DNA of 64,000 nt from Bacillus sp. FJAT-26390 (lineage in GTDB: Bacteria; Bacillota; Bacilli; Paenibacillales; Paenibacillaceae): positions 1 to 64,000 of the forward strand of contig NZ_MAQX01000035.1 in the NCBI RefSeq assembly GCF_001682865.1, in the 5' to 3' direction. The position numbers and the translations under genes were made by a program. The notes beneath the pieces were generated by a model. That model worked only from the letters and a program-made list of their open reading frames with translations, did no database searches and was not told where the DNA came from. This document shows positions 25,659 to 35,289 of the stretch, piece after piece (position 1 is the first letter of the stretch; every line of letters begins with the position of its first letter).

Positions 25659-26723
25659 CTACTTGGAGGACGTTAACGTCTCCCCTTGCACCGGATGGAT
25701 TCCATCCTTCCAATTAATATTTATCGACTGTGACTCAAACAAATTCGCGCCGTTAGACACCTGAAAATGGAGATGGGCCTCACTGGAGTTGCCCGAATTG
25801 CCGAGCTTTCCGATTTCATCCCCCCGCTTGACCAGGTCGCCCACCTTGACGGAGACGGAGCCTTTTTTCATATGTGCCAAGGTGCTGAATTCATTCCCTC
25901 CGTGATCAATTACGACCGAATTACCGGCAGGAGCCTTCTCATTCATTACGCCTACGGGCTCATTATCCGGAATATCGTTCACGATGGCTACAACCTTGCC
26001 ATCCGCTGGCGCAAGTATAGGTTCGCCAAACGCATAATAGCTTTCATTTTTTAATGGATCGCCTTTATAGGAGTACCCCTCCTTGCTCTTTACGATGTCG
26101 TATGCGTACCGCTGGCTTTCGTGCGCATAATGATAGTTGATAAGAACATTCTCTCCGCCCCAGATCACGAGCCAATCGCCACGGAGCGGCAAATCGTAAA
26201 CGATTTTTGTCTTTTTCTCATCCGTTTCCGGCCAATTGGCAAGCTCCTTGATTTCCAGTCCCAAGATCGTGCCTTCGCCGTCAAAGACACCGGTAAGGCC
26301 GGTTGCTTTAGAATCGCTAACCCAGGTTAACATTTTGCCGCCATTATGCTGCAAGGAAGAAACCTGCTCAAAGGATTTGACTCCCTTCGTAAAATCGGCT
26401 GCAGTCGCAAGGAAATCCGCCTTAGACAATTGCGTCTGGAAATCTTTGCTCATTCGTTCATAGATCAATTCATATTTGCCTTCAAGCAGGGCTTGAGTCA
26501 AATCCTCCGGCTTCAAAGCTTCTTCCACTGGCGGAGCTGTCGCAGCTTGATTATCCGTTGCTTCAGACTGGGTTACAGCCGGACTGCCGGCCGGATCATT
26601 TTTTGTCACCGCGTTATTTCCCCCTCCACATGCCGTAATCAGAACTGCAAGCGCGCCTGCTGCCATAACCGTCTTGCTGATCGTAATAGCTCCGTTAAAC
26701 GTACTGCTCCGTGCTTTCTTCAT
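25659..26723 (-). CDS. M23 (LytM-type) peptidase lipoprotein
   Basis: 354 residues. A lipoprotein signal peptide ends in LITAC (about residue 32), then a Pro/Ala/Thr linker, a DUF3887-like domain (about 70-170) and a C-terminal M23 domain. The metal motifs are incomplete to complete: the first zinc His is not obvious before the D of the HxxxD region, while VVIDHGGNEFSTLAHM and AHLHFQV carry the expected catalytic and zinc histidines. Probably a cell-wall endopeptidase or, if the first site is lost, a regulator. Monocistronic with its own terminator; divergent from the response regulator gene. Confidence 0.82.
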   Translation of the reverse strand: MKKARSSTFNGAITISKTVMAAGALAVLITACGGGNNAVTKNDPAGSPAVTQSEATDNQAATAPPVEEALKPEDLTQALLEGKYELIYERMSKDFQTQLSKADFLATAADFTKGVKSFEQVSSLQHNGGKMLTWVSDSKATGLTGVFDGEGTILGLEIKELANWPETDEKKTKIVYDLPLRGDWLVIWGGENVLINYHYAHESQRYAYDIVKSKEGYSYKGDPLKNESYYAFGEPILAPADGKVVAIVNDIPDNEPVGVMNEKAPAGNSVVIDHGGNEFSTLAHMKKGSVSVKVGDLVKRGDEIGKLGNSGNSSEAHLHFQVSNGANLFESQSININWKDGIHPVQGETLTSSK

Positions 26724-26935
26724 TTCTTATTCCCCGCTTCCTTCAAATCCAGTTTGTCTCGCTTATTTTAACAACTGAATCTTATGCCAAGCGAAACGCT
26801 CTATTACCTCACCCTTAATTTTCCACTTGCATGTGAGCAACCGAATTAAGCTTCCGTTAAGGCGGCGTTTCGTTTATGCCAAAAAATTCATGCTATGATG
26901 GAATAAACGATGATTTTGGCGAAGGGAATGAAAGA

Positions 26936-27670
26936 ATGAACGATGCAGCTATTTTGCTAGTCGATGATGAGCAATCCATTTTAGAGCTAATGATGACTGT
27001 ACTCCTCAAGGAGGGATATACGAATGTCGATACTGCCGCTACAGGCGAAGCGGCTATCGCTGCCTGCGAAGCAAAAACCTATGATTTAATCGTATTGGAT
27101 GTTCACCTTCCAGGTCGCAGCGGAATCGACATCTGTCCTTTTCTCCGCCAAACGACGAATGCCCCGATCTTATTTCTAACCGCTCGGACGACTGACTTCG
27201 ATAAGCTGACCGGCTTTGCCGTTGGCGGCGACGATTATATAACGAAACCATTCAACCCGCTTGAGGTCGTCGCGCGTGTCCGATCGCATCTGCGCCGTTA
27301 TTTAGCAGCTCTAGAAATAGGGTCAAATAAGCACTCAGACAAAGCTTTCACGGTATACGATTATGGGCGTTTTCAAGTCGATGAAGCGGCGGGAGAGCTG
27401 AAGGTCGAACAACAAACGGTTGCCTGTCCCGCTCTCGTGTTCCAATTGCTGCTCTTTTTGTGCAAAAACCCAAATCGTATTTTCAGCAAAAGCGAGCTTT
27501 ATGAATATGTTTGGGGCGAGGATGCCCTTCATGATGACAACACCATTATGGTCCATATTCACCGCATTAGAGAACGAATTGAGCCGGACCCGTCGAATCC
27601 GCAGTATATCGTCAATGTCAGAGGGCTTGGCTACAAGCTGATTCAAAATGAAGCAAGGAGTACCCTTTAA
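26936..27670 (+). CDS. OmpR-family response regulator
   Basis: 244 residues. Receiver domain (about 5-118) with the acidic pair in ILLVDDEQSI, phospho-acceptor Asp in DLIVLDVHLPG and Lys in DYITKPF; winged-helix DNA-binding domain (about 140-240) with VHIHRIRERIEPDPSNPQYI and VRGLGYKL. It controls unknown targets when phosphorylated by the kinase encoded 2 bases downstream. The ATG at 26936 has GAAGGG 9 bases upstream; the frame opens 20 codons earlier without support. Confidence 0.95.
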   Translation: MNDAAILLVDDEQSILELMMTVLLKEGYTNVDTAATGEAAIAACEAKTYDLIVLDVHLPGRSGIDICPFLRQTTNAPILFLTARTTDFDKLTGFAVGGDDYITKPFNPLEVVARVRSHLRRYLAALEIGSNKHSDKAFTVYDYGRFQVDEAAGELKVEQQTVACPALVFQLLLFLCKNPNRIFSKSELYEYVWGEDALHDDNTIMVHIHRIRERIEPDPSNPQYIVNVRGLGYKLIQNEARSTL

Positions 27671-27672
27671 TC

Positions 27673-29424
27673 ATGACGATAAAACGCCAGTTGACGATGC
27701 GGTTTGTTCTTCAGCTCGCAATCGCCGGCTTAGTTGTCCTTCTAATCGCTTCCATGACGGTCATCTGGGTAATCAAACGTTTTGCTGATATTAGCATCTC
27801 CCATGACTTCGCTTCAGTAGGGCTTGCACGGCTTGTTGAATCTTCGGAGCTTGGCAAAGATGGCATTCGATTCGATCCGCATCTGCTTGAGCAGGTGAAA
27901 AAAAACGGCGGCTGGCTGCAAAGCTTGGACGAAAATGGCCAGGTCGAAAATTCATACAATACGCCTAAGGACGTTCCCCTGCGCTATAATCCCGGAGAGT
28001 TGATCGCATTTTGGAGAGGAGCAAAACCTTTTCCTTATCATCTTTATTTGTGGATTCAAGATAAAGGCGGCAAGCGCTATACGCTGCTGTACGGTGCTCC
28101 TAACTATACAGGCCTCTTATTAAATGCTGCTGCCCGCAGCGGGAAATTATCTTCTGACGGAAAGCTGCTGCTTCCAGATGAGGCTACGGAGAAGCTCAAT
28201 CGAATCGAAGGTTTCGTTCAATTGCTTGATTCAGCCGGCAATGAGCTAGCTTCCTATAATAAACCTAAATCGATACCGGCTACATACTCGCTCCAGGAGC
28301 TGGCGCTTCGAACGATGTACAATAGCGTGTACGGATTCCGCCTCGATTCCGCTTTTGAGGATGAGACAGGGCGCACATGGTTAATCGGCGTGCCGAATGC
28401 GAAAGGGAGCACCCGAGGGGATGCCTTGCTTATACCCGCTGAAGTAAAAGTGGTGCTGATTGCCGTTATTACGATGTTCTCCGCCATTCTTGCCCTGTTC
28501 CTGCTGCTCTCGCTGTGGAATGCCCATCGGTTCGGCATGCCGATGCTTCATATGCTCACTTGGCTGGATGCGCTGGGCAAGGGAGTGTATAAGGAGCCTG
28601 CCGATCATCGAGGCGTCCCCCATAGCCGAACGCGATCAGGCAAGTGGCGACGCCGTTACCGTGTTTTTGCGGATGTCATGTTCTCGATTGACAAGCTTTC
28701 AGGAACGCTGCAGCGCGACCAAGCCATGAGGCGTCAAACCGATAGCTTGCGAGAGGAATGGATCGCCAGAATTACGCATGATTTGAAAACGCCTCTGTCA
28801 TCCATTAAGGGATATGCGCATTTGCTGGCGGAGCCTAAGTATGAGTGGTCATCGGAGGAGGTACGTAAATTTTCAAGCCATATGCTCGACAAATCTGCGC
28901 ATATGGATATGCTGATCAGCGATCTTGCGATGACTTATCGACTGAGGACAGGGGTTCGTCCGCCGGAGGCAGAGGAAGTTGATCTGAATAGCTGGCTGCA
29001 AGAAGCGCTTAAGCAAGCAGCCGCCAACCCCGATTATGGCATGGGTAGAATTACGTTTCATGAACCCGGCAGAGCCGTAATCGTTAAGCTCTATACCCCA
29101 TGGCTAGAGCGGGTCGTTAACAATTTGACAGCGAACTCACTGCTTCATAATCCGCCTGATACGTTGCTTGACGTAACCCTTTTGGCAGATGAGGGGCTCA
29201 CGATACAGTTCGCAGATAACGGCGCCGGAATGGATGAGGATACATTAAACAAGCTGTTCGAGCGTTATTACCGGGGTACGGGTACTTCTGCAACGCCGAA
29301 TGGAACAGGCCTTGGAATGGCCGTGTCCAAAGGGTTGATCGAAGCCATGGGAGGCAGGATTACCGTGGAGACCGCTCTAGGCAAAGGAACGGTCATCCGG
29401 TTAATTTGGGATCACATCGAATGA
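27673..29424 (+). CDS. membrane sensor histidine kinase
   Basis: 583 residues. Membrane helices near 10-35 and 258-282 flank an extracytoplasmic sensor of about 220 residues. A HAMP-like linker (about 283-345) leads to HisKA with H369 in RITHDLKTPLSSIKGYAH, then HATPase_c with NNLTANSLLHN, FADNGAGM and GTGLGMAVSKG boxes. It is co-transcribed with the OmpR regulator, its expected partner. The sensor region contains two similar halves (GxxxLLxSxDxNGxxxxSYNxPKxxP in the first and a matching AGNELASYNKPKSIPATYS in the second), suggesting internal duplication. Confidence 0.93.
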   Translation: MTIKRQLTMRFVLQLAIAGLVVLLIASMTVIWVIKRFADISISHDFASVGLARLVESSELGKDGIRFDPHLLEQVKKNGGWLQSLDENGQVENSYNTPKDVPLRYNPGELIAFWRGAKPFPYHLYLWIQDKGGKRYTLLYGAPNYTGLLLNAAARSGKLSSDGKLLLPDEATEKLNRIEGFVQLLDSAGNELASYNKPKSIPATYSLQELALRTMYNSVYGFRLDSAFEDETGRTWLIGVPNAKGSTRGDALLIPAEVKVVLIAVITMFSAILALFLLLSLWNAHRFGMPMLHMLTWLDALGKGVYKEPADHRGVPHSRTRSGKWRRRYRVFADVMFSIDKLSGTLQRDQAMRRQTDSLREEWIARITHDLKTPLSSIKGYAHLLAEPKYEWSSEEVRKFSSHMLDKSAHMDMLISDLAMTYRLRTGVRPPEAEEVDLNSWLQEALKQAAANPDYGMGRITFHEPGRAVIVKLYTPWLERVVNNLTANSLLHNPPDTLLDVTLLADEGLTIQFADNGAGMDEDTLNKLFERYYRGTGTSATPNGTGLGMAVSKGLIEAMGGRITVETALGKGTVIRLIWDHIE

Positions 29425-29433
29425 ATATACGGC

Positions 29434-32400
29434 TTACTCGATCGATTTAGGAAGCTGAGGCACCTCGAAGGTAATCGTCGTGCCCTCTTCGCTTTTACTT
29501 GCAATGTTAAGGCCTTGCCCATACAAAGACATTAAGCGCCGATGGATATTTACGAGTCCCACTCCCGTTCGTTTTCGTTGGTCATGCCCTTGCAAAAGAG
29601 TGCCCATCTCCCTCTGCTTCATCCCCACCCCGTCATCCGATATGGAAATGAACAGGTTTGTCTCCGTATGCCTAACGGCGAGCACAATCGTGCCGCCTGC
29701 ACTCTTCTGCATTACGCCATGCCTTACTGCATTTTCTACGATCGGCTGAATGCTGAGCGGCGGAATATAGGCATCTGTTGGCTCATCTATATCATAGATG
29801 ATTCGGAGCCGCTCTCCGAAACGCGCTTGCTCAATTGCCATATAAGCTTGAACGAGCTCCAGCTCCTTCTCCAAGCTCACAACCTGCTCGCGATTTTGGA
29901 AGTCGAAGCTGCTGCGCAAATAATAGCTCAAATCCAAAAGCAACTCCGCCGCTTTCTCCGGATCGACAGGACAAATCGAGATAATCGTATTCATCGCGTT
30001 ATATAGAAAGTGAGGTTTGATTTGAGCTTGCAAAAAAGCCATCTCTGAGCGAATCGCCGCTTGCACGGATTGGCGCAGCTCCAGCAGCGTCCGCACGCGA
30101 GCGCGCAGAACAGCACTATCGACGGGCTTAGTCAAAAAGTCGTTTACGCCTGCGCTGAAGCCCGTCTGAATATCGCCGGCAAAATTTCTCGCGGTAAACA
30201 TCAGCACCGGCAGCTCCGATAACGCATAGCGCTCACGGATTCGCCGGGAGAGCTCCAGTCCCGACATTCCGGGCATCATCCAGTCCGTAATGACAAGATC
30301 GATGCGTCCCTTGCCTGCCAATACCTCCAAAGCTTCTGCTCCGTTATCAACCGGAATGACCGAATAATGGTCAATCGACAGCAGATTGATTAACACCTGC
30401 AAGTTAACAGGATCATCATCAACGATGAGCACGGTAAACTCAGACGTGTCGTTCACTTGAATGGCGGCAGCGGCTACTTGTTCTGCTGCTTGAACGATAT
30501 GACCTGCCCGCTCCTCAATCAGACTTGTTTTGGCTATAGCGGTGACGCTGGCCGCAGGCAAGGTGAAATAAAATACAGACCCTGTGCCAAGCTCCGATTG
30601 CACGCCGATCTGCCCCTCGTTCAGCTCAACGAGCTTCTTCGTAATGTTCAGGCCGATTCCCGTTCCGCTGTAGCTCCCTTGTAAATCAGGAGCAGCAATA
30701 CTGCTATAAGGCTCGAATATATCGCTCAGCCGATCCCAAGCAATGCCGATTCCCGTATCTCGCACGCTAATTTTCACCATCTGGTCTCGAACTTCCGCAT
30801 ACATGCCAATCTCGCCTTGATGGGTAAACTTCACCGCATTGCCTAGCAAATTAAACAAAATTTGCCGAAGTCGATCCTCATCCGTATCGAGCAGAGGGAG
30901 CTGGTCAGGCCACTCCTGCGTGAGCCTTATTCCTTTTTTGGCGGCTAAATGTCCAATGACCTCCATTACTGACTGCGCGGTTGCCGGCAAATCAACAGGC
31001 TGCCGGTTCAAGACCAGCTCCCCGTTGCGTAAAGTAGAGAAGTCCAAAATATCATGGATAAGATAATTCAGCCTTCTTCCTGTCGATACGATCATCGAGA
31101 GCTGGCGAGCTTGATTCGGATTGGTTGGCCCCGCTACTCCCTCAAGCAATGATTCCGCAATATTGACGATGCCGTGAAGGGGAGTCCGCAGCTCATGCGA
31201 TGTATTCGCCATAAATTCATCCTTCAGTCCATCGAGCGTCAGCAGCCTTTGCGACAGCTCCTCCACTTTGTAGAAGGAGTGCGAAAACCGTCTAGCGAGC
31301 ATAACGACCTGAACAATAACGAATATGAGCAATTCGAACGATAGAAAAAAAAGATTTTCCAGCATCCCCATTACATTCATTAGGGTGACCATGATATAAA
31401 CCAGCATACTTATAGCGCTCAGCAGCAAATAAATCGCGTCGCGCGAGCGCAGCAGCACGCCCCTGACAAGCGTATACATCTGGACGCTGTAAACTAAAAA
31501 TGAAGGTAATGAAACGAGCATAAACCACTGGGAATACAGTATCGTCGGCACAAAGACCGCTCCTATAATAGCGCCGATTGTCACGGCATTGCATACTCGC
31601 CATACCGTTTTGTTGACCGCTCGCGGCACCGACACATTCACATACTGCAGAATAAAGTAATACCCGCAGGTCGAGGATATATTTTGCAGCTTCATGACCC
31701 AATCGTAATTCAGCCCCGGCCATACGATCGATATGAGCTTCTCGCCATGCGTCAGCACATACACCAATATCGCCAAACAAAACAACGCCAAGTAAAGCAA
31801 GGATCGCTCCTGCCTCCGCATATAAAACAAAAGCAGAAAAAAGAAAGAGAACATCGCAAATCCGCCAACGTTCAAAAAGTCCCCGAACATCGCCAGCTCT
31901 CGGCTCTTCCTAATCTCATCCTCGTGTCCGAACCAAATGGGATAAATGATGCCGCCAGATGCGTAGTTGAAATTGGAAACCTGAACGATCACCTCAACCT
32001 GATTGCCCCGTACCGATACAAACTCTACATAAGGAACATTGTTAGACTCTCCTGTCTCATTCGTATCGCTGGGTATTCCGCTTGCGCCCGCTTCCCTGCC
32101 ATTCAGAAACACTTTATTCGCCATTCGGATGTTCGTTGTGCGTATGCCAAACATTGTCTCATCTTTATGGTTGCTCAGCTCTACCATTAATCGATAGGTA
32201 CCGAACCCTGCGGCCTCTGGATTTCCCGTTTCAGAAATATAGTCATTCCACTGTCCTGGCACAGGAAAGAGACCTGTAAGCTCAGGCCTCTTGCTTGCCG
32301 CAGGCGCCGCATCGGCAAATTGCTCGGGCGTCAGCAGCTGATTGCGATAAAACTCCCATTCCCCTTTTAGTGGAACAAGACCGTCCGTGTCAAAATTCCA

Positions 32401-32556
32401 ATCCCGCAAATCGAGAACGCCTCCGCTAGACCTCGGTGCGTCCGGACTCGCTATATGATTATAAAAATATCCATATACAGGAAAAGAAACAACGATTAGA
32501 AAAAATAAAGCGATTAACCACCATTGCTTTCTCATCCGATTATTGCTCTTTTGCAT
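29434..32556 (-). CDS. 7TMR-DISM hybrid histidine kinase with REC and LytS-type kinase modules
   Basis: 1040 residues. N-terminal membrane helix, extracytoplasmic 7TMR-DISM-type beta domain (about 45-215, carbohydrate-binding-like), seven-helix membrane domain (about 220-425), HisKA with His near 453 in FMANTSHELRTPLHGIVN and HATPase_c (about 550-680). Then a full receiver domain (LIVDDDPVNL, acceptor Asp near 757 in VITDWMMPG, Lys in FLTKPVD) and finally a LytS/YesM-type kinase with its His near 848 in AQIKPHFLYNAMNT plus a second HATPase (GVGLVNIHRRL). Two kinase modules in one chain imply a phosphorelay inside the protein. The output partner is not adjacent. AGGGGG precedes the ATG. Confidence 0.93.
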   Translation of the reverse strand: MQKSNNRMRKQWWLIALFFLIVVSFPVYGYFYNHIASPDAPRSSGGVLDLRDWNFDTDGLVPLKGEWEFYRNQLLTPEQFADAAPAASKRPELTGLFPVPGQWNDYISETGNPEAAGFGTYRLMVELSNHKDETMFGIRTTNIRMANKVFLNGREAGASGIPSDTNETGESNNVPYVEFVSVRGNQVEVIVQVSNFNYASGGIIYPIWFGHEDEIRKSRELAMFGDFLNVGGFAMFSFFFLLLFYMRRQERSLLYLALFCLAILVYVLTHGEKLISIVWPGLNYDWVMKLQNISSTCGYYFILQYVNVSVPRAVNKTVWRVCNAVTIGAIIGAVFVPTILYSQWFMLVSLPSFLVYSVQMYTLVRGVLLRSRDAIYLLLSAISMLVYIMVTLMNVMGMLENLFFLSFELLIFVIVQVVMLARRFSHSFYKVEELSQRLLTLDGLKDEFMANTSHELRTPLHGIVNIAESLLEGVAGPTNPNQARQLSMIVSTGRRLNYLIHDILDFSTLRNGELVLNRQPVDLPATAQSVMEVIGHLAAKKGIRLTQEWPDQLPLLDTDEDRLRQILFNLLGNAVKFTHQGEIGMYAEVRDQMVKISVRDTGIGIAWDRLSDIFEPYSSIAAPDLQGSYSGTGIGLNITKKLVELNEGQIGVQSELGTGSVFYFTLPAASVTAIAKTSLIEERAGHIVQAAEQVAAAAIQVNDTSEFTVLIVDDDPVNLQVLINLLSIDHYSVIPVDNGAEALEVLAGKGRIDLVITDWMMPGMSGLELSRRIRERYALSELPVLMFTARNFAGDIQTGFSAGVNDFLTKPVDSAVLRARVRTLLELRQSVQAAIRSEMAFLQAQIKPHFLYNAMNTIISICPVDPEKAAELLLDLSYYLRSSFDFQNREQVVSLEKELELVQAYMAIEQARFGERLRIIYDIDEPTDAYIPPLSIQPIVENAVRHGVMQKSAGGTIVLAVRHTETNLFISISDDGVGMKQREMGTLLQGHDQRKRTGVGLVNIHRRLMSLYGQGLNIASKSEEGTTITFEVPQLPKSIE

Positions 32557-32653
32557 AAATCCCCCTATTTTCCTTCATCCGCATCTCTTAAATTTCCATA
32601 TTTATAATAACATGCGATAGAATAATGGACTACTAGGGAGCTATAAAGATATA

Positions 32654-32717
32654 GCTAGCGAGCAACAAAGCGAAGCTAAGGAGCAACAAAAGCAAAGCTA
32701 AGGTCCAATAAAGACGG
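32654..32717. repeat. three imperfect tandem units of 21-22 bp
   Basis: Units start at 32654, 32675 and 32697. The first two follow the pattern GCTA-GAGCAACAAA-GC-AA with small changes; the third is more diverged (GCTAAGGTCCAATAAAG). They lie directly after the PPK2 stop, in the gap before the hybrid kinase promoter. No function is apparent. Confidence 0.6.
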
Positions 32718-33560
32718 TTAGCCTTCTTCTTTCTTCATATCTGCCAGCAGCAGCTGCAGCTCGGGATTGGCGGGAGGCTCATTTAGATCCAAGCTACGTA
32801 AAGCTTCGACTGCGATTTGGAGCACGGCGTAATTGCGATACCAGCGATGATCGGAGGGGACCACATGCCATGGCGCCTCTTTGCTGCATTTTTCGAACAG
32901 CTCTTCGTAGTACTCGCGGTACTGCTTCCATGATTTGCGTTCCTGCAGATCGGCCGGGTCGAACTTCCAGTTTTTGCTTGGATCCTCGATGCGGCTAACG
33001 AGCTTCTCAAGCTGGAACTGCTTCGAGATATGCAAAAAGACTTTAACGACCTTCACACCGCTCTCGGCGAGCATGGCTTCAAAATGATTAATATGCTTAA
33101 AACGCTGCTTGGCCTCCTCGTCCTTTACCTTGCCATGTACTCTCGTAATGAGTACTTCCTCGTAATAGGAACGGTTAAAAACAGCAATTTGGCCAAGGGC
33201 GGGAACGGCACAATGCGCTCTCCATAAAAAATCATGCCGCGCTTCCTCCTCCGTCGGCGCCTTAAAGCTGTGGGCAGAAATGCCCTGCGGATGCAGTCCG
33301 GCAAACACTTTTTTGATGACGCCGTCCTTCCCGCTGCAATCCATGCCCTGAAAAACAAACAGCACCGCATGCTTTTTGCCGGCTGCCAGCTTCTCTTGCA
33401 GCTCCTGCAGCTCCAGCTCAAGCTCCTTTACTTCTTTAGCGACCTCATCTTTATTTTGAAAGCGGCCTGTATCCTTCGGATCAATGTCCGTTAAGTCCAC
33501 CTTTTTTCGCGCGGGCAGCTTATTGTTCTTTGACACTCTCGCCACAACCTTCCCAGTCAT
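32718..33560 (-). CDS. polyphosphate kinase 2 family protein
   Basis: 280 residues. PPK2 core with Walker A FQGMDCSGKDGVIKKVF, the lid-region FNRSYYEEVLITRVHG and Walker B-like VKVVKVFLHISK, then WKFDPADLQER and WHVVPSDHRWYRN. PPK2 enzymes transfer phosphate between polyphosphate and nucleotides; single-domain class I or III forms mainly make ADP or ATP from AMP or ADP. Preceded by a Lys-rich N-terminus and a coiled coil (about 35-60). The ATG follows the M50-like stop immediately with no clear ribosome binding site, so translation is probably coupled. Confidence 0.92.
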   Translation of the reverse strand: MTGKVVARVSKNNKLPARKKVDLTDIDPKDTGRFQNKDEVAKEVKELELELQELQEKLAAGKKHAVLFVFQGMDCSGKDGVIKKVFAGLHPQGISAHSFKAPTEEEARHDFLWRAHCAVPALGQIAVFNRSYYEEVLITRVHGKVKDEEAKQRFKHINHFEAMLAESGVKVVKVFLHISKQFQLEKLVSRIEDPSKNWKFDPADLQERKSWKQYREYYEELFEKCSKEAPWHVVPSDHRWYRNYAVLQIAVEALRSLDLNEPPANPELQLLLADMKKEEG

Positions 33561-34247
33561 TTATCTACTTATTTGTATCCCACTAGCCTTTCTTCTAAAC
33601 AAATAGCCGATCGCGATTTTGGCGCACCAGAGCGCAAAGATACAAAAGATCGCTGACCATACAAAGGCTGGTAAGAATGTAACGCCGCTCAGGCTGGCTG
33701 CATCTCCCGCCGAAGCCGGCTCGGTAACCGCAAGATAAAATAAGATAAACGGACTAATGACCGACTCCACCAGGCAAATGAAAGCAAGAAGCAAGTAATA
33801 ACCGGTTCGCAGCCAGCCTGGCGCGGCAAAACAAATAAGTACCGTCAACGCCGTAAAGCCGGCGCTCCATGCCATGCCGTAGCCATTGCGAACGAATAGC
33901 GCGAGTGCGACCCCGGCAGCTATCGCGATTAAAGCGAGTCCGAAGCGCTCCTTGCCCTTCGCATGCAGAAAGAACAACAGCAACGAAAACACCGCGGAGC
34001 CGGTGTATCCGGCAAGCGCAATCGGGATGATCATCCAGCTGTCCGTATAAGCCGTGTAAGTCACCCCGCTCTGGTCAGCGAACAAGTAAATATGCATGAC
34101 GTTTCCTTTTAGCAGCAGTGTTACAAGCGCGTGGGCAAGCTCGTGAACCAATGTGTTTACATTTTGAAAAAATGCCGAAAACGGGATGAATCGAGTCAAA
34201 AATACGGTGACGATAACGATTACCGCCATTCTAAGCCAAGAAAACAT
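33561..34247 (-). CDS. M50B-like membrane protein
   Basis: 228 residues with about six hydrophobic helices. The HELAH motif (about residues 35-39) in NTLVHELAHALVTLLLKGNV is the zinc-binding signature of M50-type intramembrane metalloproteases, and the first 35 residues end in an F-rich helix. A second metal ligand motif (the D of LDG) is not obvious. Such proteins are annotated M50 peptidase-like in Firmicutes, function unknown. GGAGG precedes the ATG. It is directly followed by ppk2. Confidence 0.8.
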   Translation of the reverse strand: MFSWLRMAVIVIVTVFLTRFIPFSAFFQNVNTLVHELAHALVTLLLKGNVMHIYLFADQSGVTYTAYTDSWMIIPIALAGYTGSAVFSLLLFFLHAKGKERFGLALIAIAAGVALALFVRNGYGMAWSAGFTALTVLICFAAPGWLRTGYYLLLAFICLVESVISPFILFYLAVTEPASAGDAASLSGVTFLPAFVWSAIFCIFALWCAKIAIGYLFRRKASGIQISR

Positions 34248-34365
34248 GCTCCAGCCTCCAATCCGCTGTCTTTATTTTAACTCTTCATACGGCTGAAAAA
34301 GATTTATTTTTCAAATCGTCCTTAAATGGGTAAAAAAAGATATAGACCACGAGAGGAGAGATTCG

Positions 34366-35184
34366 ATGGGACATTACATTGAGGTTGAAAAAAATGTGCG
34401 ATTATTTGTTGAGGATATCGGCTCCGGCCCCCCTGTTATCTTCCTGCATGGCTGGCCGCTGAACAGCCGGATGTTTGAATATCAGTTTACTTTGCTCTCT
34501 GAACAGGGCTATCGCTGCATTGGGATTGACCAGCGAGGCTTCGGAAAATCTTACGCCCCGGCAACAGGCTATGGCTATGACCGGCTCGCCGACGACGTAA
34601 AAGCGGTGATCGATTATTTAAAGCTGGATCAAGCTTATCTTGTAGGCTTCTCTGTGGGCGGCGCAATAGCTGTCCGCTACATGGCGCGCCACGGAGGCTA
34701 TGGCATCCGCAAGCTTGCGCTGCTTGGCGCTGCTGCTCCGTCGTTTACCCAGCGGGATGATTTTCCGTATGGCATGAAGAGAGAGGATGCGGATGCGCAA
34801 ATCGCCGCCGTCAAAAAAGACCGGCCGCAGCTGCTGCGCGACTTCGGGGACAAGTTTTTGGCAAAAGGCGCGGATGCCGATGTGATAAGCGAGCCTTTTA
34901 AGGATTGGCTGCAGCAGCTTGGCCTTGAGGCATCCGCATGGGGTACGGTTCGGACGTTTGAGTCGCTTCGCGACGAGGATTTGCGTGCTGACATCCTGCA
35001 AATTAAGACATCTACAACGATTTTCCAAGGCTCGCTGGACACGATCTGCCCGCCCGAGCTTGCGAAGCAGCAGCTGAATGGCATAGACGGCTCGACGCTC
35101 GTTACGTTTGAACAAAGCGGCCACGGCATGCTGTTCGATGAACCGGCGAGGTTCAATAAGGAGCTGCTGGAGTTTTTGAAATAA
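34366..35184 (+). CDS. alpha/beta hydrolase
   Basis: 272 residues. The oxyanion motif is FLHGWPLNSRMF, the nucleophile is Ser in GFSVGGAIAVRY (about residue 97), the acid is in FQGSLDTICPP (about 228) and His is in FEQSGHGMLFDEP (about 256). It resembles non-heme chloroperoxidase or arylesterase-like hydrolases; the substrate is unknown. No signal peptide. GAGGAGAG precedes the ATG. Single-gene unit ending in a strong terminator. Confidence 0.92.
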   Translation: MGHYIEVEKNVRLFVEDIGSGPPVIFLHGWPLNSRMFEYQFTLLSEQGYRCIGIDQRGFGKSYAPATGYGYDRLADDVKAVIDYLKLDQAYLVGFSVGGAIAVRYMARHGGYGIRKLALLGAAAPSFTQRDDFPYGMKREDADAQIAAVKKDRPQLLRDFGDKFLAKGADADVISEPFKDWLQQLGLEASAWGTVRTFESLRDEDLRADILQIKTSTTIFQGSLDTICPPELAKQQLNGIDGSTLVTFEQSGHGMLFDEPARFNKELLEFLK

Positions 35185-35223
35185 ACATGCTTCAATAGCT
35201 TGCACTGACGCGAATCATCCATT

Positions 35224-35274
35224 AAAAAAACGCCTCTAACCCCACTTGCGTCGTGGTTGTTGAGGCGTTTTTTT
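35224..35274. terminator. bidirectional terminator
   Basis: AAAAAAACGCCTC pairs with GAGGCGTTTTTTT, with a shorter inner stem. It lies between convergent genes (hydrolase on plus, cysteine-rich protein on minus) and has T-tracts on both strands. Confidence 0.92.
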
Positions 35275-35289
35275 GGGGCCAGCAGGAGG

